Source: Rubrivivax sp. (GTDB lineage: Bacteria; Pseudomonadota; Gammaproteobacteria; Burkholderiales; Burkholderiaceae_C). From it: a stretch of DNA of 64,000 bases. The notes below the pieces were generated by a model. The model worked only from the letters and a program-made list of their open reading frames with translations. It made no database searches and was not told the DNA's origin. Where the stretch lies: positions 496,001 through 560,000 of the forward strand of contig JAHBZT010000003.1 of NCBI GenBank assembly GCA_019635315.1, read 5' to 3'. Within the stretch, counting starts at the first letter, position 1. Each line of letters starts with the position of its first letter. The translations under genes were made by a program, and so were the position numbers. Shown in pieces: positions 28,052-36,641 of the stretch.

Positions 28052-29976
28052 CCCCGAACTTCACGCTGCGCGCCGCCACGGCCGCCGACTGGCCCGCCGT
28101 GCAGGCGTTGCTGCAGGCGCACGGGCTGCCGACCGCCGGTGCGCGCGAGCACCTGCCCACCTTCCTGCTCGCCGTCGCCGGCGGCGAGGTCGTCGGCTGT
28201 GCCGGCGCCGAACTGCATGGCGACCAGGCGCTGCTGCGCTCGGTCGCCGTCGCGCCGGGCCTGCAGGGCCAGGGCATCGGCCAGGCGCTGCTGCAGCGCC
28301 TGCTGCTGGAGGCGAACCGGCGCCGGGTCCGGCGCATCGCGCTGCTGACGACGACCGCCGCCGACTGGTTCGTTCGCTTCGGCTTCGAGCGCGTCAGCGA
28401 CCACGACGCGCCCGCGCTGCGCGAGGCGCTGGCCGCCTCGGCCGAACTGCAGGGCGCCTGCCCGGCATCGGCGATGCTGATGGCGCTGTCGCTGACCGAT
28501 CCGGCGCAGGCCGCGTCATCGAAGCGTGAAGACCTGCCGGTGGCGGTGATCGGCGCCGGCCCGATGGGCCTGGCCGCGGCGGCGCGGCTGATCGAGCGCG
28601 GACTCACGCCGCTGGTGCTGGAAGCCGGCGCGCGCGTCGGCGCCCACCTGCTGGACTACGGCCATGTGCGGCTGTTCTCGCCCTGGCGCTACGACGTCGA
28701 CGCCGCGATGGCCGCGCAGCTCGCGGCCAGTGGCTGGACCGCACCGCCGGCCGACGAGCTGCCGCTGGCTCGCGAGGTCGTCGAACAGGTGCTGGAGCCC
28801 TATGCCGCGCTGCCGGCGGTGCAGCGTGCGCTGCACCTGAAGACGCGCGTCACCGCGATCAGCCGCGAGGGCTTCGACAAGGTCAAGAGCACCGGGCGCG
28901 ACGCGGCGCCCTTCGTGATCCGCGCGCTGCGCGACGGCCGGCCGGTGAGCTTCCGCGCCCGCGCGGTGATCGACGCCAGCGGCACCTGGGCCACGCCCAA
29001 CCCGCTGGGCGCCGACGGCCTGCCGGCGATCGGCGAGCGTGAACATGCCGATGCGATCTTCTACGGCATCCCGGACGTGCTGGGCCGCGACCGCGACCTC
29101 TACGCCGGCCGGCGCACGCTGGTCGTCGGCGCCGGCCACTCGGCGGCCAATGCGCTGCTGGCGCTGGCCGAACTGGCCCAGCAGGCGCCGGGCACGAAGC
29201 TGAGCTGGGCAGTGCGCTCGCCGGCGCTGGCGCGTGTCTTCGGCGGCGGCGCCGCCGATGCCCTGCCGGCCCGCGGCCAGCTCGGCAGCGCGCTGAAGGC
29301 GCTGCGCGACAGCGGGCGCCTGGACTTCGTGCCCGGCCTGCGCATCGCCGGGATCGGGCGCGAGAACGGAACGCTCACCGTGCGCGGCCACGACGCGCAG
29401 GGCCGGCCGCTGCAGCTCGACGGCATCGACCGCATCGTCTGTGCCACCGGCCAGCGCCCGGACCTGGCGATGGTCGGCGAGCTGCGGCTCAGGCTCGACC
29501 CCTGGCTCGAGTCGACCGAGGCGCTGGGCCCGCTGATCGACCCCAACCTGCACAGCTGCGGCACCGTACGCCCGCATGGCCACCGCGAGCTGGCGCATCC
29601 GGAGCCCGGCTTCTACACGCTGGGCGTCAAGAGCTACGGCCGCGCGCCGACCTTCCTGATGGCCACCGGCTTCGAGCAGGCGCGCTCGGTCGCCGCGGCG
29701 ATCGCCGGCGACCTGGCGGCGGCCGACCGTGTCGAGCTGGACCTGCCGGAGACCGGCGTGTGCAGCGTCGGCGGCGGCGATGCCGACGCGACGGCGGCAG
29801 GCAGCGCCTGCTGCGGCGCGCCGCCGCCGGGTGCTGCCAGGGGCGACGTCGCGGCCGCCGCACCGGCGGCGCAACCGGCTGCAGCGGCGGCGCCCGCCAC
29901 GGTCGCACCGGCGGCCCGTCCGGCGGCCACGCTGGCCAGGATCCCGGTCCGCGCCGCCGGCAGCTGCTGCGGCTGA
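28042..29976 (+). CDS. ArsN2-like acetyltransferase fused to a flavoprotein oxidoreductase
   Basis: This 644-residue protein has two parts. Residues 1 to about 150 form a GNAT acetyltransferase close to ArsN2 of arsenic operons (VGCAGAELHGDQALLRSVAVAPGLQGQGIGQALL, then LLTTTAADWFVRFGF). Residues about 165-570 are a two-dinucleotide-fold flavoprotein with VAVIGAGPMGLAAAARL for FAD and LVVGAGHSAANALLAL for NAD(P), plus CATGQRPDL. The tail of about 75 residues is Ala/Pro-rich and holds two CCG motifs (SACCGAP and the C-terminal SCCG). A frame break between the parts was sought; the frame is open throughout. The upstream MarR overlaps its start. Arsenic or related metalloid handling is inferred from the ArsN2 similarity and the cysteines. 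Confidence 0.8.
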   Translation: MPLTPNFTLRAATAADWPAVQALLQAHGLPTAGAREHLPTFLLAVAGGEVVGCAGAELHGDQALLRSVAVAPGLQGQGIGQALLQRLLLEANRRRVRRIALLTTTAADWFVRFGFERVSDHDAPALREALAASAELQGACPASAMLMALSLTDPAQAASSKREDLPVAVIGAGPMGLAAAARLIERGLTPLVLEAGARVGAHLLDYGHVRLFSPWRYDVDAAMAAQLAASGWTAPPADELPLAREVVEQVLEPYAALPAVQRALHLKTRVTAISREGFDKVKSTGRDAAPFVIRALRDGRPVSFRARAVIDASGTWATPNPLGADGLPAIGEREHADAIFYGIPDVLGRDRDLYAGRRTLVVGAGHSAANALLALAELAQQAPGTKLSWAVRSPALARVFGGGAADALPARGQLGSALKALRDSGRLDFVPGLRIAGIGRENGTLTVRGHDAQGRPLQLDGIDRIVCATGQRPDLAMVGELRLRLDPWLESTEALGPLIDPNLHSCGTVRPHGHRELAHPEPGFYTLGVKSYGRAPTFLMATGFEQARSVAAAIAGDLAAADRVELDLPETGVCSVGGGDADATAAGSACCGAPPPGAARGDVAAAAPAAQPAAAAAPATVAPAARPAATLARIPVRAAGSCCG

Positions 29977-29999
29977 GTCGCCGGCGCCGGGCCCGCACG

Positions 30000-30659
30000 T
30001 CAGCGCCGTGGCGCCTGCAGCTGCCGCAGTTCGTCCAGCGTATTCGCGTTGAAGAAGGCCGCCGTATCGTCGAAGCGCACTTCGGCGACACGGTGCAGCG
30101 ACGTCCAGCGGTCGACCTTGCGCCCGCCCTCGGCGACGAAGGCCTGCAGGCTGTCGACCAGCGAACGGCGCAGCAGGCAGAACACCGGCTGCTTGCGCCA
30201 GTGCAGGCCGCCGGCGGCCGGGTCGGCGGCCGGATCGGTGGCCGCGTCCGGCGCCGGCTCGGGCGCGACGGCCATCGCGAGGTCGGCCTGCGCGGCGGCG
30301 AGGCCGGCGGCCAGCCGCGCGACGAGATCGATCGGGAAGTCCGGCGTGTCGCAGGGCACGCTGACCAGCCAGGGCGTCGTGCAGTGGCGCAGCCCGGCCA
30401 GCCACCCGGCCAGCGGGCCGGCATAGCCGGGCACGTCGTCGGGGCACACCGGCGCGCCGAAACCGGCATAGACGTCGAGGTGCCGGTTGGCATTGACCAT
30501 CACCGTGCCGACCTGCGGCGCCAGCCGGCGCAGCGCATGCAGGGCCAGCGGCACGCCCTGGTGCAGCTGCAGGCCCTTGTCGACGCCGCCCATGCGGCTG
30601 CCGCGGCCGCCGGCCAGCACCAGGCCGGTGATCTGCTCGCGTGTCGGGGCCTCGGTCAT
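30000..30659 (-). CDS. mobA: molybdenum cofactor guanylyltransferase
   Basis: MobA attaches GMP to molybdopterin to form the bis-guanine dinucleotide cofactor used by formate dehydrogenases of the DMSO reductase family. The 219-residue protein shows [19 protein letters not shown], the nucleotide-binding loop, and [11 protein letters not shown] with the metal-binding Asp. The ATG at 30659 is preferred over one 9 nt upstream. It is divergent from fdhD, and both serve the formate dehydrogenase encoded 6 kb away. Confidence 0.93.
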   Translation of the reverse strand: MTEAPTREQITGLVLAGGRGSRMGGVDKGLQLHQGVPLALHALRRLAPQVGTVMVNANRHLDVYAGFGAPVCPDDVPGYAGPLAGWLAGLRHCTTPWLVSVPCDTPDFPIDLVARLAAGLAAAQADLAMAVAPEPAPDAATDPAADPAAGGLHWRKQPVFCLLRRSLVDSLQAFVAEGGRKVDRWTSLHRVAEVRFDDTAAFFNANTLDELRQLQAPRR

Positions 30660-30687
30660 GGCCGGCATTGTGGGTCACACTGCGGGC

Positions 30688-31560
30688 GTGAATGCCTCGC
30701 CACCGCTGCCGTCGAAGCCGCCGCCGTTGCCGCTGCTCAGCGCCGCCCGCGTGCCGTTGACACGCGCCGTCCGCATCCGCGACGCCGCTGGCGAGCGGCG
30801 CGAGATCCAGATTCCGGTCGAGCGGGCGCTGACGCTGTACGTGCAGTCGCGCGAACTGCTGACGCTGATGACGCTGGGCCAGCAGCCCGAACTGCTGGTG
30901 CTGGGCTACCTGCTGAACCAGGGCCTCGTCGGCGGCGTGCACGAGGTCGCGTCGGTGCAGGTGGACTGGGAGGTCGCCGCGGCCGCGGTCACGCTGCGCG
31001 ACCGCGACGGCCCCGCCGACGCCGCCTGGCGCAGGCGCATCGCGCGCCGCACCGTGACCACCGGCTGCGGGCAGGGCACCGTCTTCGGCGACCTGGTCGA
31101 GGACGCCGCGGCGCTGCCGCCGGCGCCGGCCGGCGCCGGCGTCGTCGATGCCGACGCGCTGGCGGCGATGCTCGAGACCATGCGCACGCGGCCCTGCGTC
31201 TACCGCGAGGCCGGCTCGGTGCACGGCACCGCGCTGTGGCGCGGCGGCGAACTGCTGGTCCACGTCGAGGACGTCGGTCGCCACAACGCGGTCGACACCG
31301 TCGCCGGCTGGGCGGCGATGCAGGGCCTGGACCTGCGCGCGGTGCCCGACGCGCTGCTCTACACCACCGGCCGCCTGACCAGCGAGATGGTGCTGAAGGC
31401 CGCGCGTCTGGGCGTGGCGGTGGTCGTCTCGCGCAACGGCGTCACTGCGATGGGCTTCGAGCTCGCCGAGCGGCTGGGCATCACGCTGGTGGGCCGCGCG
31501 TCGGGCCGGCGCTGGCTGGTCTACACGGCGCCGCGGCGCATCGGGCCGGCGCGCGCCTGA
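30688..31560 (+). CDS. fdhD: formate dehydrogenase sulfurtransferase FdhD
   Basis: FdhD passes sulfur from IscS to the Mo/W-bisMGD cofactor, which formate dehydrogenase needs for activity. The roughly 290-residue protein has the family segments TLMTLGQQPELLVLGYLLNQGL, VEDVGRHNAVDTVAG and YTTGRLTSEMVLKAA. The sulfur-carrying loop reads TTGCGQGT, so only the first Cys of the E. coli CxxC pair is present. A GTG at 30688 gives the expected N-terminus; an ATG at 30658 would overlap the mobA start. Function is secure. Confidence 0.92.
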   Translation: MNASPPLPSKPPPLPLLSAARVPLTRAVRIRDAAGERREIQIPVERALTLYVQSRELLTLMTLGQQPELLVLGYLLNQGLVGGVHEVASVQVDWEVAAAAVTLRDRDGPADAAWRRRIARRTVTTGCGQGTVFGDLVEDAAALPPAPAGAGVVDADALAAMLETMRTRPCVYREAGSVHGTALWRGGELLVHVEDVGRHNAVDTVAGWAAMQGLDLRAVPDALLYTTGRLTSEMVLKAARLGVAVVVSRNGVTAMGFELAERLGITLVGRASGRRWLVYTAPRRIGPARA

Positions 31561-31597
31561 ACGCGGCGGGTCGGGCGCCGCCCGGCCCCGGGGGCGC

Positions 31598-32881
31598 TCA
31601 GACCAGGCCGTCGAACAGCCACACCGCGACCGGCTCGCCGGCGGCGACGCTGCCGCGCTCGTGCTCCAGCACGATCAACGCATCGGCCTGGCTCATGCTG
31701 CGCAGGATGCCGGCGCCCTGCTGCGCGAAGGGCCGCACGCACCAGCCGCCTGCGGCGTCGCGCTCGAGCAGGCCGCGCTGGAATTCGGTGCGTCCGGGGC
31801 GCTTGCGGATCGCCTCGGCGGCCGGCACCGTCAGCAGCGGCAGCGGCGACGCCTGCGCGCCGGCCAGCACGAGCAGCGGCTCGCGCACCAGCGCGAGGAA
31901 GGTCACCAGCGCGGCCACCGGGTTGCCGGGCAGCGCGAACAGCCACGAACGGCCGCCATCCGGCCGCCGCAGCGGGCCGAAGGCGAAGGGCCGCCCGGGC
32001 CGCATCGCGACCTTCCAGAAAGCGATCTCGCCGTGGCGTGCGAGCACGTCGCGGGTGTGGTCGGCGTCGCCCATGCTGACGCCGCCGCTGGTGACGACGG
32101 CATCGGCCTCGCGCAGCGCGCGCGCGAGCAGCGCATCCAGCGCCTGCGGGTCGTCGCGTGCGAGGCCCAGGTCCAGCACCTCCAGCCCCAGGCGCTGCAT
32201 CGTCGCCGCCAGTGTCGTGCGGTTGCTGTCGTAGACGCCGCCGGCGGGCAGCGGCTGACCGGGCTCGACGATCTCGTCGCCGGTGGAGAACAGCCCCACG
32301 CGCAGCCGGCGGCGCAGCGGCAGCGTGGTCCGCCCCAGCGAGGCCGCCAGGCCCAGGTCGGCCGGCCGCAGCACGCGCCCGGCGCCGAGCGCCGGCTGAC
32401 CCTGCGCGAGGTCCTCGCCGCGCCGGCGCCGGTGCTCGCCGCGGCGCACGGCGCCCGGCGGCACGACGACCTCGCCCGCATCGCCGGCGGCGCCCAGTTC
32501 CAGCGGCAGCACGGTATCGGCGCCTGCCGGCATCACGGCGCCGGTCATGATGCGCACCGCCTCGCCGGCGCCGAGGCGCCCGCCGAAGGCCGCGCCGGCC
32601 AGCGCCTGGCCGACGACACGCAGCATCAGCGACTCGCCCGCGCGCAGCGCCGCGCCGTCGAAGGCCCAGCCGTCCATCGCCGAGTTGTCGTGCGCCGGCA
32701 CGTCGATCGGCGACACGAGGTCGGCGGCGAGCACGCGGCCGGCGGCCTGCGCCAGCGGCAGCGTCTCGGCGGCCAGCGGCAGCGGCTGCAGCGCGGCCCG
32801 CATCGCGGCACGCGCCTGCGCCACGGACAGGCTGCGCTCGCCGGCGGCGAGCGGGGAGGGTCCGGGTGGGGTGTCGTTCAT
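31598..32881 (-). CDS. moeA: molybdopterin molybdenumtransferase MoeA
   Basis: MoeA inserts molybdate (or tungstate) into adenylylated molybdopterin. The 427-residue protein shows DVPAHDNSAMDGWAF near the N-terminus, GLFSTGDEIVEPG, the signature SGGVSMGDADHT and the loop LPGNPVAALVTF. The ATG at 32881 is preferred over a GTG 12 nt upstream. It is convergent with fdhD. Together with mobA and fdhD it provides the last steps of cofactor synthesis for fdnG. Confidence 0.94.
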   Translation of the reverse strand: MNDTPPGPSPLAAGERSLSVAQARAAMRAALQPLPLAAETLPLAQAAGRVLAADLVSPIDVPAHDNSAMDGWAFDGAALRAGESLMLRVVGQALAGAAFGGRLGAGEAVRIMTGAVMPAGADTVLPLELGAAGDAGEVVVPPGAVRRGEHRRRRGEDLAQGQPALGAGRVLRPADLGLAASLGRTTLPLRRRLRVGLFSTGDEIVEPGQPLPAGGVYDSNRTTLAATMQRLGLEVLDLGLARDDPQALDALLARALREADAVVTSGGVSMGDADHTRDVLARHGEIAFWKVAMRPGRPFAFGPLRRPDGGRSWLFALPGNPVAALVTFLALVREPLLVLAGAQASPLPLLTVPAAEAIRKRPGRTEFQRGLLERDAAGGWCVRPFAQQGAGILRSMSQADALIVLEHERGSVAAGEPVAVWLFDGLV

Positions 32882-32912
32882 CGGAATCGGCACGGGGACG
32901 CTACGCGGCCGG

Positions 32913-34985
32913 TCAGGCGCCGGCCTCGGGCGGGATCTCGGTGCGCAGCAGCACCGTGAAGCAGGCGCCGCGTTCGCCGTCGTCGCGGGCGCCGGCGCGG
33001 ATGTCGCCGCCGTAGCGCTCGACGATGCCGCGGCTGATCCACAGGCCCAGGCCGGTGCCGTCCTTCTTGCTCGTCGCGAAGGGCTGGAACAGCCGTTCCA
33101 GCAGTTCGGGCGCCAGGCCGGGGCCGGTGTCGCGCACCTCGATCGCGACCTCGCCGCCGGCCTGCCGCGTGACCAGCGTCAGCACGCCGCCGTCGGGCAT
33201 CGCGTGGATCGCGTTGACCATCAGGTTGACCAGCACCTGCTGCAGTTCCTGGCGGTTGATCTGCACCGGCGCGGTGGCCGCCAGCGCCTGGCGCACCTGG
33301 ATGCCGCTGCGCGCCAGCAGGTGCTGCACCAGCACCAGGCTCTCGCGCAGCAGCGTCGCCGGGTCGACGCTGTCCACGTAGCCGGCATATTCGCCCGGCC
33401 GCGCAAACTGCAGCAGCTGCGTGACGACCAGCCGCATGCGCTCGACCTGCTCGTCAAGCAGCTTCATCTCCGGCGCGATGCGCGCCAGCGCCTGCGGCGG
33501 CAGCAGCTCGCGCAGCAGGTCCAGGTTGCCCTGGATCACCGCGATCGGGTTGTTGACCTCGTGCGCGATGCTGGCCGTGAGCTGGCCCACGGTGGCCATC
33601 TTCTCGCTGTGCACGAGCTGGCGCTGCGCCTGCTCGAGCGCGCGCGTGCGCTCGGCGACCTTGGCGTCGAGCTCGGCGTTCCAGCGCTCGAGCTCGCGCG
33701 TGTGCGCGGCGATGCGGTCCAGCAGCTCGTCCAGGTGCGCCGCCAGGCGCCCGATCTCGTCGCCGCTGGCCAGGGCGCCGACGCGCGCGTCGCGCTCGCC
33801 GGCGTCCACGCGCTGCATCGTCGCCTCCATGCGCTCCAGCGGGTGGAAGATGCTGCGCGCCCAGCGCAGCGAGACGCCGGCGGCCAGCATCATCGCGCCG
33901 AAGAACAGCACGCCGATGGCGCCCAGCATGCCCCAGCGCAGCAGCGTGAACGGGCGCTCCAGGTAGCCCACGTAGAGCATGCCGATGCGGCGGCCGGCGC
34001 TGTCGGCCAGCGGCAGGTAGCCCGAGACATACCAGTCGCTGACGACGAAGGCGCGGTCCAGCCAGGTCTCGCCGCGGCCCAGCACCGCCTCGCGCACGCT
34101 GCGCGAGACGCGGGTGCCGATCGCGCGCTCGTCCTTCTCGCCGCCGAACAGGCGCACGTTGGTCGAGATGCGCACGTCGTCCAGGAACAGCGTCGCCGTG
34201 CCGCGGCTGCCGAAGGGCAGCGAGCCCTCGGGGTAGACGATGGCGTTGACGTGGTCGATGAAGGCCAGGTTGCGGTTGAGCAGCAGGCCGGCCTGCACGT
34301 GGCCGAGCAGCGTGCCGTCGCGGCCGCGCACCGCGCGCGTGGACAGCAGCACCAGCGCGCGGTCCTCGACCTCGCGCGTCGTCGCCACCGCGTTGCGCGT
34401 GGGCAGCAGCGGCACCGCGACGCGCGGCGCCCCCGAGGGGTGCACGCGCTGCAGCTGGGCCAGGCTCAGCACCTCGACGCTGGTGTGCTCGCCGGCGTCG
34501 ATCGCCAGGAAGGCCGGCGACGAGCGGTCGGCGCCGTCGGCCGGCCCGTCCTGCGTCGCGCGCAGGCGGCCCGCGGCGTCGCGCAGGTTGACGAAGTCCA
34601 GCTTCTCGCGCCGGCGCAGCTGCTCCAGCAGCCCCGCGATGTCCTGCGGCGGCGCGGCCAGCGCGTCGTGCAGCGCGCGCGAGCCGGCGATCGCGCCGGC
34701 ACTGGCGCCGACCTCGGCCAGCGTGCGCTCGAAGTAGCCCTGCGCGACCGCGAGGTCGGCGCGGATCTTGGTGATCAGCACGCGGTCGAAGGCCGCGCTG
34801 CTCCACCACAGCAGGATGGCGCCCAGCAGCGGCAGCACGCCGGCCAGCGGCAGCAGCACCATGACCAGCAGCTTGTTGCGGATCGACAGGCGCGCGAACA
34901 GCCCCGGCACCGCCGCCGCCGGGCGCGCGCCGCGGCCGCCCGCGGCCGCGGGCGGCGACGCCGCCGGCAGCGCGCGCGCGGTCAC
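32913..34985 (-). CDS. membrane sensor histidine kinase with periplasmic Cache-like domain
   Basis: This 690-residue kinase has one helix near residues 38-62 and a periplasmic region of about 280 residues that looks like a double Cache sensor (LGHVQAGLLLNRNLAFIDHVNAIVYPEG). A second helix near residue 350, a HAMP domain and a coiled coil follow. The kinase core has His475 (ASIAHEVNNPIAVIQGN), an N-box NLMVNAIHAMPDGG and G-boxes DTGPGL and GTGLGLWISRG. The start is a GTG at 34985; no better ATG is in frame. The regulator gene lies just upstream, so this is its partner. Its divergent position beside fdnGHI suggests control of formate dehydrogenase in response to a small periplasmic ligand. Confidence 0.88.
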   Translation of the reverse strand: MTARALPAASPPAAAGGRGARPAAAVPGLFARLSIRNKLLVMVLLPLAGVLPLLGAILLWWSSAAFDRVLITKIRADLAVAQGYFERTLAEVGASAGAIAGSRALHDALAAPPQDIAGLLEQLRRREKLDFVNLRDAAGRLRATQDGPADGADRSSPAFLAIDAGEHTSVEVLSLAQLQRVHPSGAPRVAVPLLPTRNAVATTREVEDRALVLLSTRAVRGRDGTLLGHVQAGLLLNRNLAFIDHVNAIVYPEGSLPFGSRGTATLFLDDVRISTNVRLFGGEKDERAIGTRVSRSVREAVLGRGETWLDRAFVVSDWYVSGYLPLADSAGRRIGMLYVGYLERPFTLLRWGMLGAIGVLFFGAMMLAAGVSLRWARSIFHPLERMEATMQRVDAGERDARVGALASGDEIGRLAAHLDELLDRIAAHTRELERWNAELDAKVAERTRALEQAQRQLVHSEKMATVGQLTASIAHEVNNPIAVIQGNLDLLRELLPPQALARIAPEMKLLDEQVERMRLVVTQLLQFARPGEYAGYVDSVDPATLLRESLVLVQHLLARSGIQVRQALAATAPVQINRQELQQVLVNLMVNAIHAMPDGGVLTLVTRQAGGEVAIEVRDTGPGLAPELLERLFQPFATSKKDGTGLGLWISRGIVERYGGDIRAGARDDGERGACFTVLLRTEIPPEAGA

Positions 34986-35043
34986 CGGACGGCCCTCCGC
35001 GCTGCGCGCGCCGCGACGAGCGCTCGGGAGCGGCCCGGCGCGC

Positions 35044-36453
35044 TCATGCCCCGCCGCCCCCTTCGGCCCACTCGGCGCAGCGCCGCTCCAGCGTGCGCCG
35101 CGAGATGCCGAGCAGGCGCGCCGCGCGCGTCTTGTCGCCGCCGACCGACTCGAGCACGGCCTGGATGTGGCGCTTCTCCAGCGTCGCCAGGTCCACCGGC
35201 GCCTGCGCGGGCGCCGGCGCGGGGCCGCCGGCCGCTGGCCGGCGCCGGCTCGGGTGCAGCGCCGACAGGTTCAGCGCGCCGACGATCAGCGAGCGCTCGA
35301 TCAGGTTGCGCAGCTCTCGCACGTTGCCCGGCCAGTCGTACTGCTGCAGCTGCTGCAGCTCGTCGGCGCTGACCTCGATCGGCGGCACGCCCATGCGCCG
35401 CGCCAGCGTGACGACGAAGTGCGCGACGAGGTCGGGGATGTCCTCCTTGTGCGCGCGCAGCGGCGGCACGCCGATCTCCACCACCTGCAGCCGCCAGTAC
35501 AGCTCGGCGCGGAAGCGGCCGGCCTCGACCTCGTCGCGCAGGTTGCGGCTGCTCGCGGCGATCACGCGCACGTCGATCGGGATCTCCTGGCGGCTGCCCA
35601 CCGGGCGGATGCGGCGCTCCTCCAGCACGCGCAGCAGCGTGCCCTGCAGCGCCAGCGGCAGCTCCGAGACCTGGTCCAGGAACAGCGTGCCGCCCTGGGC
35701 GCAGACCAGCAGCCCGTCCTGGCCCGGGGCGCCGAACAGCTCGGCCTCGAAGTGCTCGGCCTGCACGGCGGCGCAGTCCAGCGCGACAAAGGGCCCCTCG
35801 CGGTGGTGGCCCATGCGGTGCAGCGCCAGCGCCGCGAGTTCCTTGCCGGTGCCCGACTCGCCGCTGAGCAGCACCGTGCTGTCGACCGCGGCGATGCGCT
35901 GCAGCGCCGCCTGCAGCCCCTTGACGACGATGCTGCGGCCGACCAGGCCGTCGGCCGGCGGCGTGCGTTCGCTGAGCGCGCGCCGCAGCAGCCAGTTCTC
36001 GCGCCGCAGCCGCGCCCGCTCCAGGCCGCGGCGGAAGGCGTTGAGCACCTGGGTCAGCCGGAAGGGCTTGAGCAGGAAGTCGCCGGCGCCGGCGCGCAGC
36101 GCCTCGATCGCGGTGTCGAGGTCGGCGAAGGCGGTGATCAGCACCACCTCGGCGGCATGGCCGCGCTGGCGCAGTTCCTTGAGCAGCTGGATGCCGCTCT
36201 TGCCGGGCAGCGCGATGTCCAGGATCAGCAGGTCGAAGCGGTGGCGCGCGAGCAGTTCCTCGGCCTCCTCGGCCGAGCCGGCGCCCAGCACCTGGCCGGC
36301 GCGCGGCGCCAGCGTCTTGAGCAGGAAGTTGCGCATGCCTGGCTCGTCGTCGACCACCAGCACGGCGGCATTCGGCCAGCGCTCGGCCGCCGCCGCGGCG
36401 GCCGGGCCGGGGGGTGCCTGCGCGGGCTGCGCGACGCGGGTCGTGGTGTCCAT
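35044..36453 (-). CDS. NtrC-family response regulator with degenerate AAA+ domain
   Basis: This 469-residue protein has a receiver domain (LLILDIALPGKSG and LLKPF), an AAA+ domain and a Fis-type helix-turn-helix (GGDKTRAARLLGISRRTLERR). Walker A is intact (GESGTGKE, residues 198-205). The GAFTGA loop that contacts sigma-54 is absent: ELFGAPGQDGLLVCAQGGT runs straight on. The Walker B Glu is replaced (LFLDQ, Gln261). It therefore probably does not drive sigma-54 remodelling and may act with sigma-70, as some NtrC relatives do. It is divergent from fdnG and partner of the adjacent kinase. The ATG at 36453 gives a typical N-terminus. Confidence 0.9.
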   Translation of the reverse strand: MDTTTRVAQPAQAPPGPAAAAAAERWPNAAVLVVDDEPGMRNFLLKTLAPRAGQVLGAGSAEEAEELLARHRFDLLILDIALPGKSGIQLLKELRQRGHAAEVVLITAFADLDTAIEALRAGAGDFLLKPFRLTQVLNAFRRGLERARLRRENWLLRRALSERTPPADGLVGRSIVVKGLQAALQRIAAVDSTVLLSGESGTGKELAALALHRMGHHREGPFVALDCAAVQAEHFEAELFGAPGQDGLLVCAQGGTLFLDQVSELPLALQGTLLRVLEERRIRPVGSRQEIPIDVRVIAASSRNLRDEVEAGRFRAELYWRLQVVEIGVPPLRAHKEDIPDLVAHFVVTLARRMGVPPIEVSADELQQLQQYDWPGNVRELRNLIERSLIVGALNLSALHPSRRRPAAGGPAPAPAQAPVDLATLEKRHIQAVLESVGGDKTRAARLLGISRRTLERRCAEWAEGGGGA

Positions 36454-36494
36454 GGCAGGGCCGATGCTATGCCCGCGGCGCGCGGCCTGCCGCT

Positions 36495-36571
36495 GCGACA
36501 ACTTGTCGCGTTTGCTGCGCCGCAACCTTGGGACGCCCCGGATTGCCGCCCCCGGTCTGTCGCAGGATAAC
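36495..36571 (+). promoter_or_regulatory. palindromic operator and probable sigma-70 promoter before fdnG
   Basis: GCGACAA at 36495-36501 and TTGTCGC at 36503-36509 form a perfect palindrome around one central base. A further TGTCGC half lies near 36559. Downstream, TTGCCG (36543-36548) and GATAAC (36566-36571) are spaced 17 nt apart as a weak sigma-70 promoter. The gap 36454-36641 divides the divergent regulator and fdnG. I found no convincing -24/-12 element. Confidence 0.5.
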
Positions 36572-36641
36572 CACAGGGCGTGCGGCGTGACCGCCACAAC
36601 CCAGCGACCGGGTGCGCCCGGTGCCAGGAGAGTTCGACACC

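Noticed and set aside
28042..29976. Frameshift joining separate acetyltransferase and oxidoreductase genes
   Set aside because: The frame is continuous with a plausible linker and I see no internal start with a ribosome-binding site between the domains.
36510..36641. Sigma-54 promoter for fdnG
   Set aside because: The nearest TTGGGACG...TTGCC has 12-13 nt between GG and GC instead of 10, and the adjacent regulator lacks GAFTGA.
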